DNA from: Lachnospiraceae bacterium
Lineage (GTDB): Bacteria; Bacillota; Clostridia; Lachnospirales; Lachnospiraceae
Length of the DNA: 64,000 bases
Reading direction: 5' to 3'
NCBI GenBank assembly: GCA_021202075.1
Contig: JAJQDT010000044.1
Span: 25,520-89,519, forward strand
How positions within the stretch are numbered: the first letter of the stretch is position 1; every line of letters starts with the position of its first letter. This document shows, piece after piece, positions 8,686-19,560 of this stretch. Made by a program: the position numbers and the translations under genes. Under the pieces are notes generated by a model. It searched no databases. It was given only the letters and a program-made list of their open reading frames with translations, and was not told the origin of the DNA.

Positions 8686-9111
8686 ATGGCTAAGAAAGTA
8701 ACAGGATATATTAAATTGCAGATTCCTGCCGGCAAAGCGACGCCGGCTCCGCCTGTTGGCCCGGCTCTTGGTCAGCATGGTGTGAATATCGTTCAGTTTA
8801 CGAAGGAGTTTAATGCGAGAACCGCGGACAAGGGCGATCTGATTATCCCGGTCGTTATCACCGTTTACGCGGATCGAAGCTTCAGCTTCATCACAAAGAC
8901 TCCGCCTGCGGCAGTGCTTCTCAAGAGGGCATGCAACATTAAGTCCGGTTCCGGCGTGCCGAACAAGACGAAGGTTGCGACGATTTCAAAGGATAAGCTT
9001 CGTGAGATTGCAGAAATGAAGATGCCGGATCTGAATGCAGGCAGCATGGAAGCGGCTATGAGCATGATCGCCGGTACCGCGCGCAGCATGGGCATTACGG
9101 TAGAAGAGTGA
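8686..9111 (+). CDS. rplK: 50S ribosomal protein L11
   Basis: A 141-residue protein of the GTPase-associated centre of the large subunit. The sequence is canonical: the N-terminal part with the [21 protein letters not shown] motif and the rRNA-binding C-terminal part ending in [15 protein letters not shown]. An AGGAGG lies at the expected distance. It is followed 65 bases later by rplA, with a shared leader-type motif between them. Confidence 0.98.
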   Translation: MAKKVTGYIKLQIPAGKATPAPPVGPALGQHGVNIVQFTKEFNARTADKGDLIIPVVITVYADRSFSFITKTPPAAVLLKRACNIKSGSGVPNKTKVATISKDKLREIAEMKMPDLNAGSMEAAMSMIAGTARSMGITVEE

Positions 9112-9129
9112 GAACGGAGCGACAGGAGG

Positions 9130-9176
9130 ACAGTGGGAGGGTATTCCCCGCAAACACCACCAGGAGGTAATTTAAT
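9130..9176 (+). promoter_or_regulatory. rplA leader motif, possible L1 operator
   Basis: GTGGGAGGG (about 9133-9141) and ACCACCAGGAGG (about 9158-9169) repeat the pair seen before rplK and could fold over the ribosome site. Assigned to L1 autoregulation by analogy only. Confidence 0.4.
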
Positions 9177-9869
9177 ATGAAAAGAGGAAAAAAATATAAA
9201 GAGGCTGCAAAGGCGATTGACCGTTCAGTCCTCTATGATGTAAATGATGCCATTGCTTTGGCGAAGAAATCATCTGTTGCAAAGTTTGATGAGACGATTG
9301 AAGTTCATATTCGTACCGGATGTGACGGACGTCATGCGGATCAGCAGATTCGTGGCGCGGTTGTACTTCCGCACGGAACCGGTAAGACGGTTCGCGTCCT
9401 TGTTTTTGCCAAGAACGCGAAGGCGGATGAGGCGGCAGCTGCAGGTGCGGATTATGTCGGAGGAGAAGAGCTGGTTCCCAGGATTCAGAAAGAGGGCTGG
9501 CTTGACTTTGACGTAGTGGTAGCGACACCGGATATGATGGGCGTGGTTGGACGCCTTGGCCGTATCCTCGGACCGAAGGGCCTGATGCCGAACCCGAAGG
9601 CCGGCACGGTTACCATGGACGTGACGAAAGCGATCAATGATATCAAAGCCGGTAAGATTGAATACCGACTCGACAAAACCAATATTATTCATGTGCCAAT
9701 TGGAAAGGCTTCCTTTACGGAGGAGCAGTTAGCGGACAACTTCCAGACGCTTATTGAAGCAATTATTAAGGCGAGACCGTCAGCAGTGAAGGGTCAGTTC
9801 TTAAAGAGCGTTACCATCGCGCCGACGATGGGCCCTGGCATTAAGCTGAACACGGCAAAGCTGGTATAG
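9177..9869 (+). CDS. rplA: 50S ribosomal protein L1
   Basis: A 230-residue protein of the mobile L1 stalk at the ribosomal exit site and, in many bacteria, the translational repressor of rplKA. The conserved block [22 protein letters not shown] and the following [11 protein letters not shown] are present, and the length is standard. It ends the first ribosomal unit and is followed directly by a strong terminator, so rplJL are transcribed from their own promoter. Confidence 0.98.
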   Translation: MKRGKKYKEAAKAIDRSVLYDVNDAIALAKKSSVAKFDETIEVHIRTGCDGRHADQQIRGAVVLPHGTGKTVRVLVFAKNAKADEAAAAGADYVGGEELVPRIQKEGWLDFDVVVATPDMMGVVGRLGRILGPKGLMPNPKAGTVTMDVTKAINDIKAGKIEYRLDKTNIIHVPIGKASFTEEQLADNFQTLIEAIIKARPSAVKGQFLKSVTIAPTMGPGIKLNTAKLV

Positions 9870-9880
9870 ATTGTGATCAG

Positions 9881-9914
9881 ACTCCCGGAGGATACGCGCT
9901 CCGGGAGTTTTTCT
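9881..9914 (+). terminator. Terminator after rplA
   Basis: ACTCCCGGAG (9881-9890) pairs with CTCCGGGAGT (9899-9908), followed by TTTTTC. Confidence 0.95.
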
Positions 9915-9999
9915 TAAAAACAGAGCGAATAACAATTTCAGCGAAAACCGTGTCAGGTATTTTTAGAAAATAAGTGCCAGGTGTTTTTAGAAAAAACAG

Positions 10000-10028
10000 T
10001 TGACTTTATCGCAACTGTGTAGTATAGT
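10000..10028 (+). promoter_or_regulatory. Promoter of the rplJL leader transcript
   Basis: TTGACT (10000-10005), 17-base spacer, TATAGT (10023-10028), directly before the L10 leader. The 9915-9999 stretch in front shows nothing else beyond a repeated GTGCCAGGTnTTTTTAGAAAA phrase. Confidence 0.8.
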
Positions 10029-10036
10029 AGCGAAGA

Positions 10037-10135
10037 TGACTGCCGAAGACAGCAGGTGCCGTTTGGCGTAATACCGTTTCTGATTTGGTTTACAGATCTT
10101 TGACGAGCCTGCCGAGGAGTATAATTCCGGGGATG
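10037..10135 (+). ncRNA. Ribosomal protein L10 leader
   Basis: Matches the L10 leader by its conserved phrases TGCCGAAGACAGCAGGTGCCG, GTAATACCG and CCTGCCGAGG, lying between a promoter and rplJ. In Bacillota this leader is bound by the L10-L12 complex, which then favours attenuation upstream of rplJ. An attenuator hairpin follows at 10146-10179. Confidence 0.9.
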
Positions 10136-10145
10136 AATTAGAGTG

Positions 10146-10179
10146 CTCTTTTGTCGAATGGCGGCAGAAGAGTTTTTTT
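10146..10179 (+). terminator. Attenuator of the L10 leader
   Basis: CTCTT (10146-10150) pairs with AAGAG (10168-10172), extended inward by TG/CA and CG/CG pairs, and is followed by seven T. It sits between the L10 leader and rplJ, so it probably acts as the regulated attenuator. Confidence 0.75.
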
Positions 10180-10242
10180 GTTTCGGTGGTTGTGGGAGAA
10201 CGCGCTGCGGACTCCTGAGAATCTATAAGGAGGTATGGATCC

Positions 10243-10731
10243 ATGGCAAAGGTCGAACTGAAGAAACCAGTTGTAGACGAGATTGCAGAAAACATCAAGG
10301 ATGCGGAATCGGTCATTCTCGTGCACTACAGTGGGATCACAGTGGAAGCAGACACCCAGCTTCGCAAAGAGATGCGTGAAGCGGGCATCACGTACAAGGT
10401 TTATAAGAACACGATGATGAATTTCGCGTTCAAGGATACTCCGTGCGAGCCGCTTTCCCAGCATCTGGAAGGACCGAATGCACTCGCGATCTCGAAGACA
10501 GACGCGACTGCTCCGGCGAGAATCCTTTCCGGCTACGCGAAGAAGGCTCCTACGGTCAAGATGCTTGCCGGCGTCGTAGAAGGCAGCTACTATGATGAGA
10601 AGAGTGTTGCCGCTCTGGCGACGATCCCGTCAAGAGAAGAGCTCCTTGGCAAGCTGCTTGGAAGCATCCAGTCGCCGGTCGCAAATCTGGCTCGTGTGCT
10701 GAACCAGATCGCGGAAGCGAAGGCAGAGTAA
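10243..10731 (+). CDS. rplJ: 50S ribosomal protein L10
   Basis: A 162-residue base of the L12 stalk. It shows the family start with VVDEIAENIKDAESVILVHYSGITV, the rRNA-binding N-terminal region and the C-terminal helix that carries L12 dimers (ANLARVLNQIAEAK). The ATG follows AAGGAGG. Expression is expected to be feedback-controlled by the leader upstream. Confidence 0.97.
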   Translation: MAKVELKKPVVDEIAENIKDAESVILVHYSGITVEADTQLRKEMREAGITYKVYKNTMMNFAFKDTPCEPLSQHLEGPNALAISKTDATAPARILSGYAKKAPTVKMLAGVVEGSYYDEKSVAALATIPSREELLGKLLGSIQSPVANLARVLNQIAEAKAE

Positions 10732-10834
10732 TCGTTATTTTATGGTATACCGTAAAGGGACGGAACCATTACATTCTGGAAACGAATGAGATTCGTTTTT
10801 CAGGCAAACAAAGAATAATCAGGAGGAAAAAGAA

Positions 10835-11212
10835 ATGGCAAAGTTGACAACTGCTGAATTTATTGAAGCAATCAAAGAGTTATCCGTGCTTGAGCTGAAT
10901 GAGCTGGTGAAGGCATGTGAGGAAGAGTTTGGCGTATCGGCAGCGGCCGGCGTGGTAGTAGCTGCAGCAGGCGGCGCAGCGGCTGAGGAAGAAGAAGAAA
11001 AGACAGAATTCGACGTAGAGCTGACTGAGATCGGACCGTCCAAGGTTAAGGTTATCAAGGTTGTCCGTGAAGCGACCGGCTTAGGCCTGAAGGAAGCAAA
11101 GGATGTTGTAGACAGCGCTCCGAAGGTGATCAAGGAAGCTGTTTCCAAGGCTGAAGCGGAAGAGCTGAAGACAAAGCTGGAAGCGGAAGGCGCAAAAGTA
11201 ACAATCAAATAA
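10835..11212 (+). CDS. rplL: 50S ribosomal protein L7/L12
   Basis: A 125-residue stalk protein that recruits translational GTPases. It has the N-terminal dimerisation helix region, an Ala/Gly-rich hinge ([20 protein letters not shown]) and the globular C-terminal domain with [28 protein letters not shown] lies upstream. A partial terminator follows before rpoB, which normally lets more L12 than polymerase be made. Confidence 0.98.
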   Translation: MAKLTTAEFIEAIKELSVLELNELVKACEEEFGVSAAAGVVVAAAGGAAAEEEEEKTEFDVELTEIGPSKVKVIKVVREATGLGLKEAKDVVDSAPKVIKEAVSKAEAEELKTKLEAEGAKVTIK

Positions 11213-11256
11213 TCCCGCGTTGGATTGTTTGGATGGATGATATGGAACACTTCAGG

Positions 11257-11283
11257 GGGACTCCGGATGGGGGTCCCTTTTCC
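11257..11283 (+). terminator. Attenuating terminator between rplL and rpoB
   Basis: GGGACTCC (11257-11264) pairs with GGGGTCCC (11270-11277) including one G-T pair, followed by TTTTCC. Weak T tract suggests partial read-through into rpoB. Confidence 0.7.
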
Positions 11284-11307
11284 TGCCAATTTCAGGTAAA
11301 ATATTCC

Positions 11308-11336
11308 TTGACACGTTTTTTGTTTTGTGGTAAGTT
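11308..11336 (+). promoter_or_regulatory. Possible rpoB promoter
   Basis: Consensus TTGACA (11308-11313) with a 17-base spacer to TAAGTT (11331-11336). The -10 is weak, so this is tentative. Confidence 0.4.
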
Positions 11337-11471
11337 ATATGTTGCACTATTGTGCGGGATTCTATCCCGCAGCATTTCTGTGCCCAAAACAGGCAGAAAA
11401 TTCCGACTGTTTGCGGCGCTTTCTATCGGATAGTGAAATGAGACTGCAGAAAGAACAGAGGTGAAACATCA

Positions 11472-14400
11472 ATGGAGAAAAACAGAATACGCCCTATTAC
11501 GAATGGTAAAGGATTCCGTATGAGTTATCAGCGGCAGAAAGAAGTTCTTGAGATGCCGAATCTTATTGAGGTTCAGAAAAATTCCTACCAGTGGTTTCTG
11601 GATGAGGGACTGAAGGAAGCCTTTGATGACATCTCACCGATTGAAGACTATGGCGGCAAGCTGAGTCTTGAATTTGTGGATTTCAAATTGTGCGAAGATG
11701 ATGTGAAGTACTCGATTGAGGAGTGCGTGGAACGTGATACAACGTATGCTGCGCCCCTGAAGGTGCGTGTTCGTCTCCATAATAAGGAGAATGATGAGAT
11801 CAGTGAGCATGATATTTTCATGGGCGACCTTCCTCTGATGACAGCGACCGGCACATTTGTGATTAATGGCGCTGAGCGTGTCATTGTCAGCCAGCTTGTG
11901 CGTTCTCCTGGTATTTATTATGGGATCACGCGTGATAAATTTGGCAAGAAGCTGTATTCGTGTACAGTTATTCCGAACCGCGGCGCCTGGCTTGAGTATG
12001 AGACCGATTCCAATGATGTTTTTTATGTTCGTGTTGACCGGACCAGAAAGGTACCGGTGACGGTCCTCGCGCGTGCGATGGGGCTTGGTTCGAATGCAGA
12101 GATTCTGGAATTTTTCGGCGAGGAGCCGATGATGGTAGCGACGCTGGCGAAAGACACGGCGACGAACTATCAGGAAGGACTTCTGGAGCTGTACAAAAAG
12201 ATTCGTCCGGGTGAGCCGCTTGCGGTGGAGAGCGCGGAAAGCCTGATCATGAGCATGTTTTTTGATCCGCGCAGATATGATCTGGCAAAGGTTGGCCGCT
12301 ATAAGTTCAATAAAAAACTGATGTTCCGCAACCGCATTGCGGGTCATATTCTTGCGGAGGATGTGTTTGATGCGTCAACCGGTGAAATCCTTGCGGAAGC
12401 CGGCACGGAGCTGACGCGTGAGCAGGCAGACGCGATTCAGAATGCAGCGGTTCCTTATGTATTGATTCGTACGGAAGAGCGGGATGTCAAGGTGATTTCC
12501 AGCATGATGGTGGATTTGCGCACTTACGTCGACTGTGAACCAAAGGAATTAGGGATTACGGAGCTGGTTTATTATCCCGCTCTGGAGAAGATTCTCGAAG
12601 AGAATGAGACCCTGGAGGAGCAGAAGGATGCGATCCGCCGTTCGGTTCACGATCTGATTCCGAAGCATATTACGAAGGAAGATATTCTTGCTTCGATCAA
12701 TTATAATGTACATCTGGCCTATGGGATTGGCAATGATGATGATATCGACCATCTGGGGAACCGCCGGATCCGTGCGGTGGGCGAGCTGCTTCAGAACCAG
12801 TATCGGATCGGCCTGTCCAGACTGGAGCGTGTGGTACGCGAACGGATGACGACCCAGGAGATTGAAGGCATCTCGCCGCAGTCTCTGATTAATATCAAGC
12901 CAGTGACCGCTGCGGTAAAGGAATTCTTCGGTTCTTCGCAGCTGTCCCAGTTCATGGATCAGAACAACCCGCTCGGCGAGCTGACGCACAAGCGCCGCCT
13001 GTCCGCTCTTGGCCCTGGTGGTCTTTCCAGAGAGAGGGCCGGGTTCGAGGTTCGCGATGTGCATTACTCCCATTATGGAAGAATGTGCCCGATTGAGACG
13101 CCTGAAGGTCCGAACATCGGCCTGATTAACTCTCTCGCGTGCTACGCGCGTATTAACGAATACGGCTTCGTGGAGGCGCCGTACCGCAAGATTGACCATT
13201 CGGATCCGAAGAATCCGCGTGTCACGAATGACGTGGTGTATATGACAGCGGATGAGGAAGATAATTACCACGTGGCGCAGGCGAATGAGGCGCTTGACGA
13301 GGAAGGGCATTTTGTCAGGAAAAATGTTTCCGGCCGCTACCGTGAGGAAACGCAGGAATATGAGCGCAATATGTTTGATTTCATGGATGTGTCGCCGAAG
13401 ATGGTATTTTCTGTAGCGACCGCTTTGATTCCGTTCCTGCAGAATGATGACGCGAACCGTGCCCTGATGGGCTCCAACATGCAGCGCCAGGCAGTGCCGC
13501 TTCTGACGACGGAGGCGCCGGTGGTGGGTACCGGTCTGGAGACAAAGACAGCAGTCGACTCCGGCGTGTGTGTAGTAGCGACCCGCTCCGGTGTTGTGGA
13601 GCGCGCAGAGTCGAACCGGATCATCGTGCGCACAGAAGACGGGCAGCGGGATGAGTATCGTCTCCGGAAGTTTGTCCGCAGCAACCAGAGCAACTGCTAC
13701 AATCAGCGGCCGATCGTGAATAAAGGGGAACATGTGGAAGCGGGCGATGTGATCGCTGACGGCGCTTCGACTGCGAACGGGGAGATTGCGCTTGGCAAGA
13801 ATCCGCTGATCGGATTTATGACATGGGAAGGCTACAATTACGAGGATGCCGTTCTGATCAGCGAGAAGCTCGTGATGGATGATGTATATACCTCGGTTCA
13901 TATCGAGGAATATGAGGCGGAGGCCCGTGATACGAAGCTTGGACCGGAAGAGATTACCCGTGATGTTCCGGGTGTCGGCGATGAAGCACTCAAGGATCTG
14001 GATGAGCGCGGCATTATCCGCATTGGCGCGGAGGTGCGTGCCGGCGATATCCTGGTCGGCAAGGTGACGCCGAAGGGCGAGACGGAGCTGACCGCAGAGG
14101 AGCGCCTGCTGCGCGCGATTTTTGGTGAAAAAGCGCGTGAGGTACGGGATACTTCCCTGAAGGTTCCGCATGGCGAGTATGGTATTGTGATCGATACGAA
14201 GGTGTTTACCCGTGAGAATGGCGATGAGCTTTCGCCCGGCGTGAATCAGGCTGTTCGTATTTACATTGCCCAGAAGAGGAAGATTTCGGTTGGCGATAAG
14301 ATGGCAGGCCGCCATGGCAACAAGGGTGTTGTCTCCCGTGTGCTTCCGGTGGAGGATATGCCGTTCCTTCCGAACGGGCGTCCGCTGGACATTGTACTGA

Positions 14401-15332
14401 ACCCTCTGGGTGTGCCGTCCCGTATGAATATCGGACAGGTACTGGAGATTCATCTGAGTCTGGCTGCAAAGGCACTTGGATTTAACGTTTCGACGCCGGT
14501 ATTTGACGGCGCAAATGAGAATGATATTATGGACACTCTGGAGCTTGCAAATGATTATGTAAATCTTGAGTGGGATGAGTTTAAGGAAAAGCATGGAGAT
14601 GAGCTGCTACCGGAGGTGCTGGACTATCTGTGGGAGAACCGGGATCACCGGGCACTCTGGAAGGGAGTTCCGATTTCCAGAGACGGAAAGGTGCAGCTGC
14701 GCGATGGGCGCACCGGCGAGTATTTTGATGCGCCGACGACGATTGGCCATATGCATTACCTGAAGCTGCATCACCTGGTAGACGATAAGATTCACGCGCG
14801 TTCGACCGGCCCGTATTCGCTGGTTACGCAGCAGCCGCTTGGCGGTAAGGCGCAGTTCGGCGGGCAGCGCTTTGGTGAGATGGAGGTATGGGCGCTCGAG
14901 GCATACGGCGCGTCCTACACGCTGCAGGAAATTCTGACCGTGAAATCCGATGATGTCGTTGGCCGTGTGAAGACCTATGAGGCCATTATCAAGGGTGAGA
15001 ATATTCCGGAGCCGGGTATCCCGGAATCGTTCAAGGTCCTTTTGAAAGAGCTTCAGTCTCTCGGACTGGATGTCCGGGTGCTGCGGGACGATGACACCGA
15101 AGTTGTCATCAGGGAGACATCGGATTATGGCGAGACTGATTTCCGCGCTGTGATGGGGGACGACCGCAAATTCAACGAGAAAGAAGACAAATCCCTGGGT
15201 TCCTACGGATTCAGCCGCCAGGAATTTAGCGGGGAGGAGCTGGTAGACGTTGAAGAGGAAGAGCCAAACGACGAAGACAGCATGGATTTGTATACGGAAA
15301 TGGAAATGGAAGAAGCTTTTGACGAAGAGTAG
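11472..15332 (+). CDS. rpoB: DNA-directed RNA polymerase subunit beta
   Basis: A 1286-residue beta subunit. Canonical landmarks are present: the rifampicin-pocket region with [20 protein letters not shown] and [20 protein letters not shown], the [20 protein letters not shown] block, [17 protein letters not shown] and the C-terminal [20 protein letters not shown]. The rifampicin region reads like a sensitive wild type. The end is an acidic tail rich in Glu and Asp. The gene is followed 21 bases later by rpoC, and an independent promoter may lie after the rplL attenuator. Confidence 0.99.
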   Translation: MEKNRIRPITNGKGFRMSYQRQKEVLEMPNLIEVQKNSYQWFLDEGLKEAFDDISPIEDYGGKLSLEFVDFKLCEDDVKYSIEECVERDTTYAAPLKVRVRLHNKENDEISEHDIFMGDLPLMTATGTFVINGAERVIVSQLVRSPGIYYGITRDKFGKKLYSCTVIPNRGAWLEYETDSNDVFYVRVDRTRKVPVTVLARAMGLGSNAEILEFFGEEPMMVATLAKDTATNYQEGLLELYKKIRPGEPLAVESAESLIMSMFFDPRRYDLAKVGRYKFNKKLMFRNRIAGHILAEDVFDASTGEILAEAGTELTREQADAIQNAAVPYVLIRTEERDVKVISSMMVDLRTYVDCEPKELGITELVYYPALEKILEENETLEEQKDAIRRSVHDLIPKHITKEDILASINYNVHLAYGIGNDDDIDHLGNRRIRAVGELLQNQYRIGLSRLERVVRERMTTQEIEGISPQSLINIKPVTAAVKEFFGSSQLSQFMDQNNPLGELTHKRRLSALGPGGLSRERAGFEVRDVHYSHYGRMCPIETPEGPNIGLINSLACYARINEYGFVEAPYRKIDHSDPKNPRVTNDVVYMTADEEDNYHVAQANEALDEEGHFVRKNVSGRYREETQEYERNMFDFMDVSPKMVFSVATALIPFLQNDDANRALMGSNMQRQAVPLLTTEAPVVGTGLETKTAVDSGVCVVATRSGVVERAESNRIIVRTEDGQRDEYRLRKFVRSNQSNCYNQRPIVNKGEHVEAGDVIADGASTANGEIALGKNPLIGFMTWEGYNYEDAVLISEKLVMDDVYTSVHIEEYEAEARDTKLGPEEITRDVPGVGDEALKDLDERGIIRIGAEVRAGDILVGKVTPKGETELTAEERLLRAIFGEKAREVRDTSLKVPHGEYGIVIDTKVFTRENGDELSPGVNQAVRIYIAQKRKISVGDKMAGRHGNKGVVSRVLPVEDMPFLPNGRPLDIVLNPLGVPSRMNIGQVLEIHLSLAAKALGFNVSTPVFDGANENDIMDTLELANDYVNLEWDEFKEKHGDELLPEVLDYLWENRDHRALWKGVPISRDGKVQLRDGRTGEYFDAPTTIGHMHYLKLHHLVDDKIHARSTGPYSLVTQQPLGGKAQFGGQRFGEMEVWALEAYGASYTLQEILTVKSDDVVGRVKTYEAIIKGENIPEPGIPESFKVLLKELQSLGLDVRVLRDDDTEVVIRETSDYGETDFRAVMGDDRKFNEKEDKSLGSYGFSRQEFSGEELVDVEEEEPNDEDSMDLYTEMEMEEAFDEE

Positions 15333-15353
15333 CGTGTGAAAGGAGTGCCATCA

Positions 15354-18300
15354 ATGCCTGAGACAATGAAGAACGAAGTGTATCAGCCGATTACATTTGA
15401 TAAAATCAAAATCGGTCTGGCTTCTCCTGAAAAAATCCGTGAGTGGTCCCATGGCGAGGTAAAAAAGCCGGAGACGATTAATTACAGAACACTGAAGCCG
15501 GAAAAAGACGGCCTGTTCTGTGAGCGTATTTTCGGACCAAGCAAGGACTGGGAGTGCCATTGCGGGAAATACAAAAAGATTCGTTACAAGGGCGTCGTGT
15601 GCGACCGATGCGGTGTTGAAGTCACGAAATCCGCGGTCAGGCGGGAGCGTATGGGGCATATTGAGCTGGCGGCGCCGGTGTCTCATATCTGGTATTTTAA
15701 GGGAATTCCATCCAGAATGGGTCTGATACTGGATATCTCTCCCCGGGTTCTGGAGAAGATTCTGTATTTTGCTAACTATATTGTGCTTGATCCCGGAGAG
15801 GAAACGGATCTGCATTACAAGCAGGTGCTGACAGAGCGCGAATATCAGGATGCGGTTGATAAATGGGGCAGAAAATTCCGCGCCGGAATGGGAGCGGAGG
15901 CGGTCAAAGAGCTTCTTGAAGCCATCGATGTAGAAAAAGAATCGGAAGAGCTGAAGGAGGCGCTTAAGAATTCAACCGGTCAGAAGCGTGCCAGGATTAT
16001 CAAGCGTCTGGAGGTCGTGGAGGCATTCCGTGAATCCGGAAATAAGCCGCAGTGGATGGTCATGACCGTGATTCCGGTCATTCCGCCGGATCTGCGCCCG
16101 ATGGTGCAGCTGGATGGCGGACGTTTTGCCACCTCCGATCTGAACGATCTGTATCGCCGGATCATTAACCGGAACAATCGCCTGAAGAGGCTGCTTGAGC
16201 TCGGTGCGCCGGATATTATCGTGCGCAATGAAAAGAGAATGCTTCAGGAGGCGGTAGATGCCTTGATTGACAATGGCCGCCGCGGACGTCCGGTCACCGG
16301 ACCGGGGAACCGCGCGCTGAAGTCCCTCTCTGATATGCTGAAGGGCAAGTCCGGCCGTTTCCGTCAGAATCTGCTCGGAAAGCGCGTGGACTATTCAGGC
16401 CGTTCGGTTATCGTTGTCGGACCGGAGCTGAAGATTTATCAGTGCGGTCTGCCAAAAGAGATGGCGATTGAGCTGTTTAAGCCGTTCGTTATGAAGGAAC
16501 TGGTGGAAAACGGCACGTCACATAATATTAAAAATGCGAAGAAGATGGTAGAGCGCCTGCAGCCGGAGGTGTGGGACGTCCTCGAGGATGTCATCAAAGA
16601 GCACCCGGTAATGTTAAACCGCGCTCCTACTCTGCATCGTCTGGGAATTCAGGCATTTGAGCCGATTCTGGTAGAGGGTAAGGCGATTAAACTGCATCCG
16701 CTCGTGTGTACCGCGTTCAATGCGGACTTTGACGGCGACCAGATGGCAGTACATCTTCCGCTGTCCGTAGAGGCTCAGGCGGAGTGCCGGTTCCTGATGC
16801 TTTCTCCGAATAACCTGCTGAAGCCTTCGGATGGCGGTCCTGTGGCGGTTCCTTCCCAGGATATGGTACTGGGGATCTATTACCTGACACAGGAGAGGGA
16901 AGGCGTCACTGGGGAAGGGAAATTCTTTAAGAGTGTGGCAGAGGCAATCCTGGCCTATGAAAATAAATACATTACACTTCAGTCGAAGATTAAAGTCCGT
17001 GTGAAGAAAAAGCTGCCGGACGGCAGTGTACTGATGGGAGATGTGGACTCTACGCTCGGCCGGTTCCTGTTTAATGAAATCATCCCTCAGGATCTGGGCT
17101 TTGTAGATCGCACTGTTCCGGGTAACGAGCTGAAGCTGGAGATTGATTTCCTGGTCAATAAGAAGGGCCTCAAGAGCATTCTGGAGAAGGTCATCGATAT
17201 TCACGGCTCGACCAGGACGGCAGAGGTGCTCGACGATATTAAAGCCATGGGATATAAGTATTCCACGCAGGCAGCCATGACGGTTTCGATTTCGGACATG
17301 ACCGTGCCGCCGAAGAAGCCGGAAATGATTAAAAACGCGCAGGATACGGTGGATCGCATCACAAGAAACTATAAGCGAGGCCTGATTACTGATGAGGAGC
17401 GCTATAAAGAAGTAGTTGAAACGTGGAAGAATACGGACGATCAGCTGACCACGGAGCTGCTCGATGGATTGGATAAATATAATAATATTTTCATGATGGC
17501 AGATTCCGGTGCGCGTGGATCGAATAAGCAGATCAAGCAGCTTGCCGGTATGCGTGGTCTGATGGCAGATACGACCGGTCACACAATCGAGCTGCCGATT
17601 AAGTCCAACTTCCGTGAAGGTCTGGACGTACTGGAATATTTCATGTCTGCGCACGGAGCACGGAAGGGTCTTTCCGATACGGCGCTTCGTACGGCGGACT
17701 CCGGATATCTGACGAGGCGTCTGGTAGATGTCTCACAGGATCTGATTGTCCGCGAGACCGACTGCTGCGAGGGCGGCGACGACATTCCGGGTATGTATGT
17801 GAGCACGTTCTCCGACGGGAAAGAGGAGATCGAGAATATTCAGGAGCGTATCACTGGCCGGTTCTCCTGTGAGGATATCTGCGACAAAGATGGCGAGGTC
17901 ATTGTAAAAGCGAACCATATGATTACGCCGCGGCGTGCAGCCCGTATTATGAAGGAAGGCGTAGATGCGGATGGGAAACCGTTTGAGAAGATCAAGATTC
18001 GTTCGATCCTGACCTGCCGTTCTCATGTGGGTATTTGTTCCAAATGCTATGGCGCTAACATGGCGACCGGTGAGCCGGTTCAGGTTGGCGAGTCGGTAGG
18101 TATTATCGCGGCGCAGTCCATTGGTGAGCCTGGTACCCAGCTGACGATGCGTACCTTCCATACCGGCGGCGTAGCCGGCGGCGATATCACACAGGGTCTT
18201 CCTCGTGTTGAGGAGCTTTTCGAGGCAAGAAAGCCGAAGGGTCTTGCGATTATCACGGAAATTGCCGGTATGGCGTCCCTGCGTGACACGAAGAAGAAAC

Positions 18301-19340
18301 GCGAGATTGTTGTGACCAACGAAGAGACCGGCGAGGCAAAGACCTACCTCATTCCGTATGGCTCCCGCATTAAGCCGGTAGACGGAACGTATCTGGAGGC
18401 AGGCGATGAGCTGACCGAAGGCAGCGTGAATCCGCATGATATCCTGAAAATCAAAGGTGTCGACGCTGTGCAGGACTATATGCTTCGCGAAGTACAGCGT
18501 GTATACCGCCTGCAGGGTGTGGAAATCAACGACAAGCATATTGAGGTCATTGTGCGTCAGATGCTCAAAAAGGTTCGTATTGAGACCAATGGCGATACCG
18601 ACTTCCTGCCGGGCAGCATGGTCGATATTCTGGAATATGAGGATAAGAACGCGCAAATGATTGCAGAACGCAAAGAGCCGGCAGAAGGCAAACGGATCAT
18701 GCTTGGTATCACGAAAGCCTCCCTGGCGACAAATTCCTTCCTCTCAGCGGCATCCTTCCAGGAGACGACGAAGGTGCTGACTGAGGCGGCCATCAAGGGC
18801 AAGGTCGATCCGCTGGTCGGATTGAAGGAGAACGTCATCATTGGCAAGCTGATTCCGGCCGGTACCGGCATGAAGCGCTACCGCAACGTCGCCATCGATA
18901 CTTCCGGCACCGACGACTATGAATACGAGCAGATGCTTCTGGAAGAGGAAGAGGAGAACGGCGAGCCGCTCGATGGCGCCACTGAGCTTTCCTTTGGAGA
19001 ATTGTCGGATGATGCTGAGTCCGGAGATTTAGAGATAAAAGAAGCAGAAGGAGAGGAAAACGAATCTGCGGAAAGCGAATCCGCAAAAAGCGATTCGGAG
19101 CTTCCGGATGCTGAAGATCTGACTCTCACGGATTCGGAACCCGAAGACATGGAATCCGGAGAACTGGATCTGGCAGCAGAGGAGACGGAATTTGATTCCT
19201 CTGTTGAAGAAGAACTGTTCGATCCGACAGAAGATCTGTTCGCGGAGGAGGATTCTTTTGAGGAGGAGGGCTCTTTTGAGGACGAAGATCCTTTTGAGGA
19301 AGAACCCGGTGAGACGGACTTCGCTGCTCCGGAAGAGTAA
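15354..19340 (+). CDS. rpoC: DNA-directed RNA polymerase subunit beta' with long acidic tail
   Basis: A 1328-residue beta' subunit. It has the N-terminal zinc finger ([20 protein letters not shown]), the catalytic Mg site [12 protein letters not shown], and the bridge/trigger region around [20 protein letters not shown]. The start is the ATG after AAAGGAG, since the family begins close to this Met. The last roughly 130 residues, after [20 protein letters not shown], form an extension of almost pure Glu, Asp and Ser, longer than the short acidic ends common in Bacillota. A strong terminator follows, so rpsL is not in this operon. Confidence 0.98.
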   Translation: MPETMKNEVYQPITFDKIKIGLASPEKIREWSHGEVKKPETINYRTLKPEKDGLFCERIFGPSKDWECHCGKYKKIRYKGVVCDRCGVEVTKSAVRRERMGHIELAAPVSHIWYFKGIPSRMGLILDISPRVLEKILYFANYIVLDPGEETDLHYKQVLTEREYQDAVDKWGRKFRAGMGAEAVKELLEAIDVEKESEELKEALKNSTGQKRARIIKRLEVVEAFRESGNKPQWMVMTVIPVIPPDLRPMVQLDGGRFATSDLNDLYRRIINRNNRLKRLLELGAPDIIVRNEKRMLQEAVDALIDNGRRGRPVTGPGNRALKSLSDMLKGKSGRFRQNLLGKRVDYSGRSVIVVGPELKIYQCGLPKEMAIELFKPFVMKELVENGTSHNIKNAKKMVERLQPEVWDVLEDVIKEHPVMLNRAPTLHRLGIQAFEPILVEGKAIKLHPLVCTAFNADFDGDQMAVHLPLSVEAQAECRFLMLSPNNLLKPSDGGPVAVPSQDMVLGIYYLTQEREGVTGEGKFFKSVAEAILAYENKYITLQSKIKVRVKKKLPDGSVLMGDVDSTLGRFLFNEIIPQDLGFVDRTVPGNELKLEIDFLVNKKGLKSILEKVIDIHGSTRTAEVLDDIKAMGYKYSTQAAMTVSISDMTVPPKKPEMIKNAQDTVDRITRNYKRGLITDEERYKEVVETWKNTDDQLTTELLDGLDKYNNIFMMADSGARGSNKQIKQLAGMRGLMADTTGHTIELPIKSNFREGLDVLEYFMSAHGARKGLSDTALRTADSGYLTRRLVDVSQDLIVRETDCCEGGDDIPGMYVSTFSDGKEEIENIQERITGRFSCEDICDKDGEVIVKANHMITPRRAARIMKEGVDADGKPFEKIKIRSILTCRSHVGICSKCYGANMATGEPVQVGESVGIIAAQSIGEPGTQLTMRTFHTGGVAGGDITQGLPRVEELFEARKPKGLAIITEIAGMASLRDTKKKREIVVTNEETGEAKTYLIPYGSRIKPVDGTYLEAGDELTEGSVNPHDILKIKGVDAVQDYMLREVQRVYRLQGVEINDKHIEVIVRQMLKKVRIETNGDTDFLPGSMVDILEYEDKNAQMIAERKEPAEGKRIMLGITKASLATNSFLSAASFQETTKVLTEAAIKGKVDPLVGLKENVIIGKLIPAGTGMKRYRNVAIDTSGTDDYEYEQMLLEEEEENGEPLDGATELSFGELSDDAESGDLEIKEAEGEENESAESESAKSDSELPDAEDLTLTDSEPEDMESGELDLAAEETEFDSSVEEELFDPTEDLFAEEDSFEEEGSFEDEDPFEEEPGETDFAAPEE

Positions 19341-19376
19341 AGCTTTTTCGAAAACCAAATGATCTATCTGTGAAAC

Positions 19377-19419
19377 AAAACAGGGTTTCGGCTCAACGAG
19401 CAGCCGGAACCCTGTTTTA
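19377..19419 (+). terminator. Terminator of the rpoBC operon
   Basis: AAAACAGGGTTTCGGCT (19377-19393) pairs with AGCCGGAACCCTGTTTT (from 19402) with one internal mismatch, followed by T-rich sequence. It is bidirectional in form. Confidence 0.92.
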
Positions 19420-19425
19420 CGCGCA

Positions 19426-19554
19426 GGGCTGGGCAAGGTGTTTTGCGGCTAAAGCCGCACCCAGCCCGTAGTCATAAGGAATCCTCCGACTTCGTCGGCA
19501 ATCCTTATGACATACCGCGCGGCGAGTAGGAGCCGACAAGCCGCCTCCTACTCG
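19426..19554 (+). repeat. Dispersed structured repeat, family B copy 1
   Basis: Three consecutive hairpins. First, GGGCTGGG (19426-19433) / CCCAGCCC (19460-19467) enclosing GCGGCT/AGCCGC. Second, GTCATAAGGA (19471-19480) / TCCTTATGAC (19502-19511) enclosing CCGAC/GTCGG. Third, CGAGTAGGAG (19523-19532) / CTCCTACTCG (19545-19554). The first and third match the copy at 62002-62082 with paired base changes in the stems; the second hairpin is extra here. Confidence 0.75.
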
Positions 19555-19560
19555 ATTCTG

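Noticed and set aside
12549..14594. A 681-residue open frame on the minus strand opposite rpoB
   Set aside because: It is a codon-bias shadow of rpoB, without ribosome site or recognisable domain. Similar long minus-strand frames opposite recJ, leuS and rpoC were dropped for the same reason.
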